Source of the DNA: CAG-273 sp963929915
Lineage (GTDB): Bacteria; Bacillota; Clostridia; TANB77; CAG-508
Assembly (NCBI GenBank): GCA_963929915.1
Contig: CAWVJY010000008.1
Span: forward strand, 62,001-126,000
Reading direction: 5' to 3'
DNA length: 64,000 nt
This document shows positions 51,833-61,717 of this stretch, piece after piece. Each line of letters begins with the position of its first letter. The stretch's first letter is position 1. The notes beneath the pieces are model-generated. The model was given only the letters and a program-made list of their open reading frames with translations. It was not told the origin of the DNA and did no database searches. A program made the translations under genes and the position numbers.

Positions 51833-53782
51833 TTATATTTTTGTTATGCTTGGTTTTATCTTCCGCCCATTCCGGCCTCCGCCTCCGCCGAAGCCACCTC
51901 CGCCGGAAAAGCCTCCTCCGAAACCTCCTCCTGATGAATAGTTTCCACCACTATAGCCAGAAGATGCATTGGCACTTAAACCTCCCATATATACTTTATT
52001 GACAGAAGTATTTAATGTCGTCAAAAAGGCTGTATTTAAAGCACTATGATATAATAATGGCATATAAGTATATTGGTATCCATCTATTTCTTGTAGTTCT
52101 GGATATTTAACTTTTAGTTGTTTTAATACTTTATCTGCAATGCCAAATGCAGTGGCAAATACTAAGTATTTTTCCCACAATACTAAGTCTGGTACTTCTT
52201 TTTCATCTAACAAAGAAAAGTCTTCCATGTATCTTTTTAGTCCTTTCCATTTTGCCGCTTCTTCCATTCCTTTATCTGTTAAGGTACGTATTTTTTTACT
52301 CATAATAAAATGTGGTATACAGTTTAAAATAATAAGTATTGCAGAAATTGGCATGATTCCCATTAAAAAGATTCCTAACCCAATATATAAAACAGCACTA
52401 TTGTTATATTTTGTCACTTTTTCCATTACTGATTTATTATAATTTCCTAATTTCTGCTGTTCCATTTCTACTTGTTTTCCCATTTTGTCAATCATTTTCA
52501 TAAATGTAGAGCTATGTTTTTTCGCATATTTCTCAAACTCTTTCATAGTAAAAGTTTTTTCTTTAGATACTTTTATTAATAGTTCATATACTACTTGTTC
52601 ATCTTTCTTTAGTGGCAATCTCTTGCCTTTACGGTCTGAATACTTTAATATATTTATTCGAACATCTGGCTTCTTCTTGGTTTTATCCTCTGAAAAAGCA
52701 ATATATCTTTTTAAAGATAATTGTAGAAGTGTTGCAGATAATACTTTGGAAGTATATTTTGCAAATCCTCCGTTGCTAAATGAATATAAGAAAGCTGCAT
52801 CTCCACTAGAAGCTGTTTCATCTGGAATATCTCTAAAATACTGTATATAAGGTTCTTGCTTTTTTGGAATTTTAGCTAATTTTATAAAGTTTAAAATTAA
52901 TTTAATTATAGCAAATACAGCTACACCAATCATTGCAATAACAGTTAATATTCCAAATACCATTTCTATTATTTCTTGTCTTTCTTGTTCTTTAATATAT
53001 TCTTCTCTTTCTCTATTGGCTTCGTCTGCCCATGCTTGTTCTTCTGCTAAAATAGTATTTAATTTATTTGAATTGTGCATTTGATTGTCTGGAAATAAAT
53101 CTTCTACCGTAATTACTCTTGCCTCTACCATGGTTTCTGAATCTAAATATTCTAAATCAAGTGTAACACGGTCAGAACTTAAGTTAATATTTCCATTGTA
53201 TGGTCCATGTGCCCATGCTCTTAAGTTGTTTTTATTTTGTACTGCTTTTGGCAAATAAATAGTTGCAGTTAGTGCATCTACTGGAATACCATTTTCTTTG
53301 CCTACTAATTGCCAATATAGCTCTGAACAATCTTGGTAAGTTTTAATAGCATCTACTACCGTATATTGTATTTGATATTTTCTGTATTCTATACCATCAA
53401 CAGATACTCCCCAAGCAATTTCAAAATCTCCACTACTGGTTACAAGTCCATAATAACAGTCTTTGGTAACATGGTACATTTCTTCATCTATTTTGGTTAA
53501 TTTTGTTTTGGTATTATCGGAATTTACACGGTAAACCTCTACATTTGTAATTTCTTTAAATTTAGAAGAATCCATTTCTATGTCTTTAAACATAGTATTT
53601 GTGTTATTAATTCTAGCATTCCAATTTTCTGTTACATCCATACTTCCATCTTCATTTAATTGAATTTGAAAATCTAAGTGGCGTAAAGTAATACTTCCTG
53701 CTTGTACACTGTTTCCTAGCCATAGTATTCCAATAAAAATGGCAAACATGAATAGTAGCCTAAATAAATAAGATTTTTTCAT
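51833..53782 (-). CDS. DUF2207 membrane protein
   Basis: 649 residues: a signal/anchor (LLFMFAIFIGILWLGNSVQA), an extracellular DUF2207 domain (ITLRHLDFQIQLNEDGSMDV, then VTENWNARI and IYLPKAVQ), membrane segments near 275-300 and 455-490, a cytoplasmic part, and a Gly-rich end (GGGFGGGFSGGGGFGGGGG). DUF2207 proteins are common predicted membrane proteins of unknown role. Full length by family standards. The glycine tail makes its DNA locally GC-rich. Confidence 0.85.
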   Translation of the reverse strand: MKKSYLFRLLFMFAIFIGILWLGNSVQAGSITLRHLDFQIQLNEDGSMDVTENWNARINNTNTMFKDIEMDSSKFKEITNVEVYRVNSDNTKTKLTKIDEEMYHVTKDCYYGLVTSSGDFEIAWGVSVDGIEYRKYQIQYTVVDAIKTYQDCSELYWQLVGKENGIPVDALTATIYLPKAVQNKNNLRAWAHGPYNGNINLSSDRVTLDLEYLDSETMVEARVITVEDLFPDNQMHNSNKLNTILAEEQAWADEANREREEYIKEQERQEIIEMVFGILTVIAMIGVAVFAIIKLILNFIKLAKIPKKQEPYIQYFRDIPDETASSGDAAFLYSFSNGGFAKYTSKVLSATLLQLSLKRYIAFSEDKTKKKPDVRINILKYSDRKGKRLPLKKDEQVVYELLIKVSKEKTFTMKEFEKYAKKHSSTFMKMIDKMGKQVEMEQQKLGNYNKSVMEKVTKYNNSAVLYIGLGIFLMGIMPISAILIILNCIPHFIMSKKIRTLTDKGMEEAAKWKGLKRYMEDFSLLDEKEVPDLVLWEKYLVFATAFGIADKVLKQLKVKYPELQEIDGYQYTYMPLLYHSALNTAFLTTLNTSVNKVYMGGLSANASSGYSGGNYSSGGGFGGGFSGGGGFGGGGGRNGRKIKPSITKI

Positions 53783-53984
53783 AAACTTTCCCCTTTTATT
53801 TTACTTTTTTAGATAATACTTTTATTTATTTTTCAATAGATTCCTTTCCATTATCTCTTTTCTTAGTAACGTTGTTTATTATAAATTATTTTGCATTACC
53901 TTTTTTATGCTTCTATTTTATATGATTTTATAAAAAAACACAATTCCTTTTTTATAATATAATAAAATTTTGTTGACCTTTATA

Positions 53985-54016
53985 AAAAGCCCCTGCTAAA
54001 AAGCATAAGGGCTTTT
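53985..54016 (-). terminator. Terminator after the deoxyribosyltransferase-like gene
   Basis: AAAAGCCC / GGGCTTTT with an internal TGCT/AGCA stem; T-rich on the minus strand. A second palindrome (ATAAGAATCCTT/AAGGATTCTTAT, about 54019-54045) lies between it and the stop codon. Confidence 0.7.
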
Positions 54017-54044
54017 GGATAAGAATCCTTATTAAGGATTCTTA

Positions 54045-54455
54045 TTACTTGGAGCTAGCATAGTCTAACATAAAACAATTTACCCATTGTAAAGCTGTAA
54101 ACTCATTCCTATATTCGAAGGTCTGCTTAAGCATAGGAAGCTTGAGAATCATTCTCTTGGGCTCAACACCAGTAGGATAAAAACCAACAATGGGAACCTG
54201 ATGGTCATTGGCTACTTGGAGCTCCATTCCTACATCAAAGGAAGGAGCACCCAAATAGGCAATAACTAAAGAGGCTTTTTTGAGCATTTCCATATTATGC
54301 TCATATTCTTTTTCTTCCATTTCCCCACGATTCGTTGATTTATGGGGAATAAAAGGTGTATAACCGCCCTGCTCTACTTTTCTGCCTAATGCTTCAAAGT
54401 ATTCATCCCGGTCCCTGTTCTCCGATACACCAGTGATGTAAACTATGCCTTTCAT
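54045..54455 (-). CDS. Nucleoside 2-deoxyribosyltransferase-like protein
   Basis: 136 residues from ATG 54455 (GGAGTG before it; the GTG at 54464 overlaps that site). Rossmann-like: KGIVYITGVSENRDRDEYFE, then YTPFIPHKSTNRGEM, ASLVIAYLGAPSFDVGMELQVA (the family's acidic P-S-x-D-x-G-x-E-L motif with catalytic Glu) and PIVGFYPTGV. Members cleave or exchange the base of deoxynucleosides or handle modified nucleotides. Its codon use is visibly more GC-rich than its neighbours, suggesting recent acquisition. Confidence 0.7.
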   Translation of the reverse strand: MKGIVYITGVSENRDRDEYFEALGRKVEQGGYTPFIPHKSTNRGEMEEKEYEHNMEMLKKASLVIAYLGAPSFDVGMELQVANDHQVPIVGFYPTGVEPKRMILKLPMLKQTFEYRNEFTALQWVNCFMLDYASSK

Positions 54456-54573
54456 AAGGTTCACTCCTTTTATAAATTATTCTTCTTAATGAAGAACTAT
54501 TTTTTATTATAACTTAAATTTACATAATTTGCAAGAAGATTAGTATTATTTATACATGAACCTAACGGAAAAA

Positions 54574-55110
54574 TTAAATGGAAAAATTAGATATATAATA
54601 CTTCATAATTTCTTTATCTCTATAATTAATAAACTTTGAGTGGTAAAGGTTTTCATATTTAGATTCTTTTAATGTTTTCTCACACTCACTTATTTTAGTA
54701 AAAGCTTCTTCTTTAGATAACCATATTAGTTTCGCTCCTTCTTCTTTTTCTTTTTGTGTTAAGTTTAAATTATAATTTATTTTTTTTACTTTAGCATAAA
54801 ACACATAGGAAATTTGCTGAAAATTATCTAGAGATTTAAGTTCTTTAGTAATTCCTAATAAAGTAATATTTGCTATTTCACAGCCAGTTTCTTCTAATAC
54901 TTCTCTTTTAAATGCTTCTTCTGGTGTTTCATTATGCTCTATTCCTCCTCCTGGAAGCTTATATTCATTTTTATTAGTTTTGTTTAATATGGCGATAAGT
55001 CCATCTTCCCTTTCTACTATTCCTCTAGCTCCATTTCTTATAGTTGGATTATGGAACGATATTGATTTTTTTTCAAATGTTTCATCAGTAATTTCTACTA
55101 TAATTTTCAT
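54574..55110 (-). CDS. NUDIX hydrolase
   Basis: 178 residues with the Nudix box G-x5-E-x7-REVLEETG (GGIEHNETPEEAFKREVLEE, about 54-73) and the usual front strand KLPGGG. It should hydrolyse a nucleoside diphosphate derivative; the exact substrate is open. Its start lies 26 bases after the stop of the oxidoreductase gene on the same strand, so they form an operon. Confidence 0.9.
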   Translation of the reverse strand: MKIIVEITDETFEKKSISFHNPTIRNGARGIVEREDGLIAILNKTNKNEYKLPGGGIEHNETPEEAFKREVLEETGCEIANITLLGITKELKSLDNFQQISYVFYAKVKKINYNLNLTQKEKEEGAKLIWLSKEEAFTKISECEKTLKESKYENLYHSKFINYRDKEIMKYYISNFSI

Positions 55111-55136
55111 AACCTTCCTCCTGGTATATTAAATAA

Positions 55137-56555
55137 TTATAATTTTATATTGAAATTTATAACTTTTTCTTTCTTGCTCATAATTTCATAGGCTTTTTCT
55201 GTTAATTCAATGCTAGTTCTATGTTTTAATAAATCTGAACTATCATCAATATTTAGTAAAAAATTAATGAAGCAATTTTCTCTAGCTTTTTCATTATATC
55301 CATTAAAATATTTTTTATCTTTTTCCGATAAAGTGGCTATGTCTAACATATCAAATGGTTTACCACCTATTAACTGACTATTTCTAAAAACGTAAATGTC
55401 AAAATGTTCTACACTTCCTACATTATTATTACACATTTTATCTCTGTCTGCAATTTCATAAGCCTGATAGCTATGCACTTGTATATTCATAAGTGGACCT
55501 ACTTGTATATTAAGCCTTTCATGTCTAACTCGTCCATTTGCTTTATATGTATCTTTTGGTAGCTCAGTCCACGCTCTTCTACTAAAGCCTGATTGCATTA
55601 AATTAATAGAACAATTAGTAATTAAGTGTTCATCCTGCTTGAAATTAATTATAGAATGAAAATCAATCTCCCCAAAATTATTAAATTTTTCCTCATGCTC
55701 TAATAAAATTTTTTCAAACTTATTAGTTCTCAATATTTTTTTATAATCATAATTGTTAAACACATTAAAAAATTCTACTGGTTTATATGTGGATACAAAC
55801 ATTTCTGCATTATTAATTTGTTTGCCTTTTGTCTGTTTATTCACTTCTAATAACCAAGCTAATAAGTCTATAAAATGGTATCCACTATGAAATAATTTGC
55901 CATAGCCATATTTATATGGATGATTTTCTCTTTCTATAAATTCGGAAGGCATATTCCACATGCCATCATTATGATATATATCAATATATGTAATTGGAAT
56001 ATTATATTCTCTTATAATGTTTTCTAAAGTTTTTTTCACATATATATATCCTTCATGAAATCTTCTCTGACATTGTATTTTGAAAGCAATCTTATCTTTT
56101 TTCAGCTTATACATATTACTTAAAATTTCATATTCGGTTTTAATCTTAAGTGCTTGCCTTTGATTACTAATTACATTTATTGGTGCTGTGATAGGTTTAT
56201 CCATTAAAATATTAATATTATTTTCCAATAAAAACTTTGCATAGGCAAAATGTGCTTTTGGTTCTGTTGAAATTATAGCATACTTAATATTTTTACTTTT
56301 TATTAGATTTTTTAAATCATTTTCTATTTTTGAATTTAATTCTAAATCATCTCTTTTTTCATCTTCAATAAAATAAAAATGAATGTCTCTTAAATCATTT
56401 TCCTCTATATAATCTTCTAATTCTTTCTGCTTACTTTTTAAATCAACAATAATTTTTGGAATAATCTTATACTTTTTAAACAAATTCATGTAAATTCTTT
56501 TAGCATGAGGTCCTAAACCTATTAACATAATACTATAGTTACTAAATTCACTCAT
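55137..56555 (-). CDS. Gfo/Idh/MocA-like oxidoreductase
   Basis: 472 residues, longer than the usual 330-400. The Rossmann start is YSIMLIGLGPHAKRIYMNLF (G-x-G-x-x-A), then YAIISTEPKAHFAYAKFLLE and NILMDKPITAPIN, the E/D-K-P motif with catalytic Lys. The C-terminal half has FHSGYHFIDLLAWLLE with the usual D-x-x-x-W and a large insert. These NAD(P)-dependent enzymes oxidise or reduce sugars or related polyols. It leads an operon with the NUDIX gene and faces the XRE regulator at 56797. Confidence 0.8.
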   Translation of the reverse strand: MSEFSNYSIMLIGLGPHAKRIYMNLFKKYKIIPKIIVDLKSKQKELEDYIEENDLRDIHFYFIEDEKRDDLELNSKIENDLKNLIKSKNIKYAIISTEPKAHFAYAKFLLENNINILMDKPITAPINVISNQRQALKIKTEYEILSNMYKLKKDKIAFKIQCQRRFHEGYIYVKKTLENIIREYNIPITYIDIYHNDGMWNMPSEFIERENHPYKYGYGKLFHSGYHFIDLLAWLLEVNKQTKGKQINNAEMFVSTYKPVEFFNVFNNYDYKKILRTNKFEKILLEHEEKFNNFGEIDFHSIINFKQDEHLITNCSINLMQSGFSRRAWTELPKDTYKANGRVRHERLNIQVGPLMNIQVHSYQAYEIADRDKMCNNNVGSVEHFDIYVFRNSQLIGGKPFDMLDIATLSEKDKKYFNGYNEKARENCFINFLLNIDDSSDLLKHRTSIELTEKAYEIMSKKEKVINFNIKL

Positions 56556-56796
56556 TATATCTTAATACTTCCTTTCTAATACCAAAAATTTTTTTATTTT
56601 GAATTTAGTATATAATCTACTATATATTTTTACAACTTTATTCCTATTTCCTTTGAAGTTATTTTTTATTGTTAAAGTTTCTTTAGGATAAACTTTTCTT
56701 TGTTTTTTGTTACAAATTATTTACAAAAATGATTTTTCCTTTTATAATTTATAAAAAAGTATATTAAAAAGAAACTCTTGAAAGGAATCATAATTT

Positions 56797-57525
56797 ATGT
56801 ATGATTTAAATATTAATGTGTTTTGTAAAAATCTTCAACTTTATAGAAAGTCTAGGAATATCACATTAGAAGGACTTGGAAAAATGATAAACAAGTCAAA
56901 AGCTACCGTTTCTAAGTACGAAAAAGGAGATATTGTTCCAGATATTATAACTACTTTAGAAATATGTAATGCTTTGGACATTTCTTTATCTCAGTTATTT
57001 CCTATAGCTACATTTAATAGATTTATTAATTTTAATAATCCTTTCTCTACGAATCTTCTATATATGTATTATTATACAGAAAATCGTTTAATTACGTCAA
57101 TTATAGAAATTAGCGAGGAAAATAATAAAACTTATGTAAAATATTTCAACGGGGTCAAAGATATAAATAAATATGCTGACAATGCTTCTTATATTTACGA
57201 TGGTACCTTAGAATGTGATAAAATTATCGGTTATATAAATTTGATAAACTCTAATTCACAAAGTACTCAATTAGAAAAGCTTCAAATTTCTTTCCATATT
57301 CCTTGGTCTAATGACTTTGAAATAACAAACTTTTATATTCTAGGTCTTACTCCTAATTCTATTCCAATTGTAAAGAAAGGAATTATATCTATTACGCCTA
57401 TAAAAAATTTTGACAATTTTATAGATGATTTAAAAATATCTGCTGAAGAGTTATTAAAAATCCAACATGATAATGCTTGGATTCTGCAAAATAAAAATTA
57501 TGCACATTTTTTTTACGATAAATAA
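56797..57525 (+). CDS. XRE-family regulator with C-terminal sensor-like domain
   Basis: 242 residues: helix-turn-helix (CKNLQLYRKSRNITLEGLGK, SKATVSKYEKGDIVPD), then NPFSTNLLYMYYYTENRLIT and a beta-rich body (CDKIIGYINLINSNS, KLQISFHIPWSND). The same layout occurs at 923-1636. The gene diverges from the oxidoreductase/NUDIX operon across 240 bp and probably controls it. GAAAGGAATC precedes ATG. The sensor half is not a named domain to my knowledge. Confidence 0.8.
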   Translation: MYDLNINVFCKNLQLYRKSRNITLEGLGKMINKSKATVSKYEKGDIVPDIITTLEICNALDISLSQLFPIATFNRFINFNNPFSTNLLYMYYYTENRLITSIIEISEENNKTYVKYFNGVKDINKYADNASYIYDGTLECDKIIGYINLINSNSQSTQLEKLQISFHIPWSNDFEITNFYILGLTPNSIPIVKKGIISITPIKNFDNFIDDLKISAEELLKIQHDNAWILQNKNYAHFFYDK

Positions 57526-57527
57526 AA

Positions 57528-57557
57528 TAGTACCATAGATAATAATCTATGGTACTA
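57528..57557. terminator. Bidirectional terminator
   Basis: A 13-bp perfect stem TAGTACCATAGAT / ATCTATGGTACTA, loop AATA, between the convergent regulator and aminopeptidase genes. Confidence 0.8.
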
Positions 57558-57562
57558 GCTAT

Positions 57563-58681
57563 TTATTTTAGATTTTCAGGATTTAAGGCTTCTAATTCTT
57601 TTAAAACAAATCTTCCATCTTTTCTAACTAGTCTTTCATCAAAATAAATCTCTCCTCCCCCATAATCTGGTGTTTGAATATTAACGATATCCCAATGAAT
57701 ACTAGAACGATTCCCATTATCACTTTCTTCTAAGCTATCTCCAGGCGTAAAATGAAAACTTCCTCTTACTTTTTCGTCAAATAAAGTATCTCCTATTGGC
57801 TTTTCTATATAAGGATTTAAACCTAGAGCAAATTCTCCAATATATCTACTTCCCTCGTCTGTGTCCAAAATTTCATTTAATTCTTTTGTTTTGTTTGCTG
57901 TTGCCTTTACTATTTTTCCATTTTCGAACTCAAATTTAATATTATGAAATAATATACCATTATATCTTGTTTCTGTATTATAAGTAATATATCCATTTAC
58001 ACTCGTTTTTACTGGAGAAGTAGCAACTTCACCATCTGGGATATTAAAAGTTCCCATATACTTTTCTGCACGTATACCTTCTATACTAAATGTTAAATCT
58101 GTTCCTTCACCTTTTATATGCACATTTTTCGTTCTATTCATTAAATCTACTAGCTTATCCATTGCTTTTGACATTTTATTATAGTCTAAAGTACATACTT
58201 TAAAATAGAAATCTTCAAATTCTTCTGTATTCATGTTACTCATTTGTGCCATAGATGCATTAGGATATCTTAAAATACACCATTTTGTATTTTTTACTCT
58301 TTCTTCAAAATGTACAGGTAAAGTATAATATTTGTTATATAATTCCATTTTTTCTTTTGTTATTCCATTTAATTCTGCTGTATTTGTGCTTGCCCTTATT
58401 CCAATATAGGCATCCATATCTTTCATTCTTTGCGAATCATGTTTTGCATATGTTTTTATTTGTTCTTCTGAACAATTTTTTAGTAATTCTCTTAATATTT
58501 CATGATTTATAATATTAAAATATGGATATGCTCCCATTTTTTCTGCTTGCTTAATTAGTTCCTTTCCTAAAGGAATAGCTTCTTCTCCTATTATTTCGAT
58601 TAAAATATGCTCTTTTGCTTTTAAATAAATTGAATAATTTAATAAATTATTAGCTAATTTTTGAATTCTTTTATCTTTCAT
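57563..58681 (-). CDS. M29-family aminopeptidase
   Basis: 372 residues, slightly shorter than the usual 400-410. Metal-ligand regions typical of M29/thermophilic metallopeptidases are IKGEGTDLTFSIEG, EGSRYIGEFALGLNP (Glu), SSIHWDIVNIQTPDYGGGEI (His, Asp) and IYFDERLVRKDG at the C-terminus. Cytosolic leucyl-type aminopeptidase (AmpS/PepS) that trims peptides. No signal peptide. A single gene 27 bases after the calcium ATPase stop, probably cotranscribed. Confidence 0.88.
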   Translation of the reverse strand: MKDKRIQKLANNLLNYSIYLKAKEHILIEIIGEEAIPLGKELIKQAEKMGAYPYFNIINHEILRELLKNCSEEQIKTYAKHDSQRMKDMDAYIGIRASTNTAELNGITKEKMELYNKYYTLPVHFEERVKNTKWCILRYPNASMAQMSNMNTEEFEDFYFKVCTLDYNKMSKAMDKLVDLMNRTKNVHIKGEGTDLTFSIEGIRAEKYMGTFNIPDGEVATSPVKTSVNGYITYNTETRYNGILFHNIKFEFENGKIVKATANKTKELNEILDTDEGSRYIGEFALGLNPYIEKPIGDTLFDEKVRGSFHFTPGDSLEESDNGNRSSIHWDIVNIQTPDYGGGEIYFDERLVRKDGRFVLKELEALNPENLK

Positions 58682-58708
58682 AATCTTTCTCCTTTTTTTC
58701 CCATTATA

Positions 58709-61555
58709 TCATATTGTAGAATTTTGTCTATCTTTCTTTGCATAAATTACTTTTCCAAATTTCATTTCATTTGCCTTTTTTTGTATTTCCATAATGAATA
58801 ATGGTAAAATAGAGATTCCTATCGTCATCATCCATTGCATACCATTTAATGGTACTAATTTAAATAAATCTGCAATTGGTGGAATTACTACTACTCCTAT
58901 TTGTAGTAATGTACCTAATAAAAAGGCTCCAAATAAGTATTTATTTTCTAAGAATCCTACTCTAAAAATGGATTCATCACTTTTAATATTAAAACTATGA
59001 ACTAATTCTAAAAGTCCTAAGCTTAAAAATGCCATAGTTCTTCCTACTTCTACTCCATAAAGAGAATTTCCGATACTAAAGGCAACTAAAGTTAATACTC
59101 CTAGCATAGTTCCTTCTGCAAAGATTTTCCACCATAGTCCATCTGCGAAAATTCCTTTTTTGCTATCAATTGGTTTACGGTTCATAATGTCTTTATCCGG
59201 TCTTTCTAAGCCTAACGCAATTGCTGGAAGCGAGTCTGTTACTAAGTTAATCCACAATAATTGAATCGCAAGTAATGGTGACTTTAGTCCTAAAAGTAAT
59301 CCTAAAAAGATAGTTACAATTTCTCCTACATTGGTTGCTATTAAGAAGTGAACCGCTTTTTTAATGTTGTCAAAAATATTTCTTCCTTGTTTTACCGCTT
59401 CTACTATAGTTACAAAATTATCATCTGTTAATACCATGTCTGCTGCATTTTTTGCTACATCTGTACCGTTTTTTCCCATAGCAATTCCGATATCTGCATT
59501 TTTAAGGGCAGGAGCATCATTTACACCATCTCCTGTCATGGCTACTACTGCTCCAGTAGATTGAAATGCATTTACGATTTTTACCTTATGTTCTGGTGTG
59601 ACTCTAGCAAATACAGAATATTTCATAATATCTCTTTTTAGAATAGCTTCTGGCATTTTGTCTAGTTCTTCTCCAGTAATTGCTAAATCCTGCGGTTTTA
59701 AGATGCCTAAGTCTTTCGCGATTGCTTTTGCAGTTGCAACATGGTCTCCTGTAATCATAACTGTTTTAATTCCTGCTCTTCTACAAGTTGCTACTGCTTC
59801 TTTTACCCCTTCTCTTGGTGGATCCATCATGCCAATTAATCCTACATAAATTAGGTTTTGTTCTATGTTATTGTTATTTATATTTGATATTTGTTTCAAA
59901 TCCTTACTGTTTTCATTGGATAACAGGCTACTACTTATGACTGTTCTATTATTAAGGTTTACAGGTAATTGTTCTATATCTAAATAAGCTATTGCTAAAA
60001 CTCTTAAAGCTTGGTTTGCCATTTGAGTATTTTGCTTTTCTATTTGTGCTATTAAATTTCCATTTAATTTAGTAACAGTACCATTGGTATAAGCTTTAGT
60101 ACATTTTTTTAGTAATACATCCGGTGCTCCTTTACAAATAATACGATATCCGTTTGGAAGCTTGTGAATGGTTGTCATCATTTTTCTGTTGGAATCAAAA
60201 GGAATATCTCCTATTCTTGGCATTGCTTGATATAACTGTTCTTTGTTTTGCCCTTCTTCCAAAGCTTTATTTACAATAGCAGTTTCTGTTGGTTCTCCTG
60301 TTACTTCTATTTTTCCCGCGTGATTGCTAATTTCTACATCTGTACACATTGCCCCTAAACTTAAAACCCATTTGTTAAAATTTTGCATTGTTGAATTTCT
60401 ATTTTGCCAATTTTTTGTTTGTGTATTACTTAATTTAAAATAACTATCATCTTCTCTTTTTAATTCTTTATTTGATGCTATTTCTTTATTTAAGGTAGTT
60501 TCTCCATCTAAACTTACTATTTTGGTTACCTGCATTTTATTTTGTGTTAAAGTTCCTGTTTTATCAGAACAAATAACACTACTGCTTCCTAAAGTTTCTA
60601 CTGCTGGAAGTTTACGTATAATACTATTCTTTTTTGCCATTTTCGTAACACCAATAGAAAGCATAATAGTTACAATTGCAGGAAGTCCTTCTGGAATAGC
60701 TGCTACTGCAAGCCCTACTGATGTCATAAACATTTCAATTGGTTCAATTTTTTTGAAAATACCTATTACAAAAATAAGGAAACAAATTATTAAACAAGCA
60801 ATTCCTAAACTTTTTCCTACTTGTCCTAATTTTTTCTGAATTGGTGTTTCTGGGGACTCATTGGTTAGAATCATATTAGCTATTTTTCCAACTTTTGTAT
60901 CCATTCCAATTTCTGTTACAATTGCTTCTCCATGTCCATTTACCACAATTGTAGTAGCAAAAGCTAAATTTACCATATCTCCTAATGCAGTTTTTTCATT
61001 TAGAAGAGATTCTGCCTCTTTTAAAACAGGAACAGTTTCTCCTGTTAAACTAGACTCTTCAATTTTTAAGTTAGAAGAAGAAATTAATCTACAATCTGCT
61101 GGTACATAATTTCCAGCTTCTAATAGCACAATATCTCCCGGAAGTACTTCTTCCCCCTTAATGGTTACAATATTACCCTGTCTTTTTACTTTACAAGTAG
61201 GAGCGGACATTTTTTTAAGTGCTTCTAGAGATTTTTCTGCCTTTGCTTCTTGCACTAGACCCATAATGGCATTAAATACTACAATGGCAATGATAATAAT
61301 GGAGTCGAAATAGTCATTACTGCCTTCCATTTTAGAAACTATGGCAGAAATAACAGAAGCAATTAATAAAATAATAATCATAAAATCATTAAACTGTTTT
61401 AGAAAACGAATTAAAATAGATTGTTTTTTTTGTTCTTTTAGCTGATTTAAGCCATACTTTTTCCTTCTATCTTCCACTTGCTTTTCACTTAAGCCTAATT
61501 TCATATTCGTTCCTAATTTTTTTTCTACTTCTTTTGTAGATAACATATGCCACAT
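58709..61555 (-). CDS. Calcium-type P-type ATPase
   Basis: 948 residues. ATG 61555 suits the GGAGG site better than ATG 61561 two codons earlier. Ten membrane segments. The motifs are TGETVPV, PEGLPAIVTIMLSIG (calcium-site helix), ICSDKTGTLTQNKM (phosphorylated Asp), KGAPDVLL (ATP) and MTGDGVNDAPALKNADIGIA (hinge). The N-terminal cation-ATPase domain reads LSEKQVEDRRKKYGLNQL. It belongs to the SERCA/PMR1 group that exports Ca2+. Unbroken, normal length. Confidence 0.93.
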   Translation of the reverse strand: MWHMLSTKEVEKKLGTNMKLGLSEKQVEDRRKKYGLNQLKEQKKQSILIRFLKQFNDFMIIILLIASVISAIVSKMEGSNDYFDSIIIIAIVVFNAIMGLVQEAKAEKSLEALKKMSAPTCKVKRQGNIVTIKGEEVLPGDIVLLEAGNYVPADCRLISSSNLKIEESSLTGETVPVLKEAESLLNEKTALGDMVNLAFATTIVVNGHGEAIVTEIGMDTKVGKIANMILTNESPETPIQKKLGQVGKSLGIACLIICFLIFVIGIFKKIEPIEMFMTSVGLAVAAIPEGLPAIVTIMLSIGVTKMAKKNSIIRKLPAVETLGSSSVICSDKTGTLTQNKMQVTKIVSLDGETTLNKEIASNKELKREDDSYFKLSNTQTKNWQNRNSTMQNFNKWVLSLGAMCTDVEISNHAGKIEVTGEPTETAIVNKALEEGQNKEQLYQAMPRIGDIPFDSNRKMMTTIHKLPNGYRIICKGAPDVLLKKCTKAYTNGTVTKLNGNLIAQIEKQNTQMANQALRVLAIAYLDIEQLPVNLNNRTVISSSLLSNENSKDLKQISNINNNNIEQNLIYVGLIGMMDPPREGVKEAVATCRRAGIKTVMITGDHVATAKAIAKDLGILKPQDLAITGEELDKMPEAILKRDIMKYSVFARVTPEHKVKIVNAFQSTGAVVAMTGDGVNDAPALKNADIGIAMGKNGTDVAKNAADMVLTDDNFVTIVEAVKQGRNIFDNIKKAVHFLIATNVGEIVTIFLGLLLGLKSPLLAIQLLWINLVTDSLPAIALGLERPDKDIMNRKPIDSKKGIFADGLWWKIFAEGTMLGVLTLVAFSIGNSLYGVEVGRTMAFLSLGLLELVHSFNIKSDESIFRVGFLENKYLFGAFLLGTLLQIGVVVIPPIADLFKLVPLNGMQWMMTIGISILPLFIMEIQKKANEMKFGKVIYAKKDRQNSTI

Positions 61556-61717
61556 TTTCATATCCTCCTTTGTTTTTGTTTTATATATATGTGGCTTGTC
61601 TATTTTTTAGAACTTTAAGATTAGTGAAAAATCATACTCTATTCGTAAAGTAGGTTATTAAGCTTAAAATATTTGATTTTTAAAAAGTTTATTCTTATCC
61701 TAATGAAATGTTTAAGC

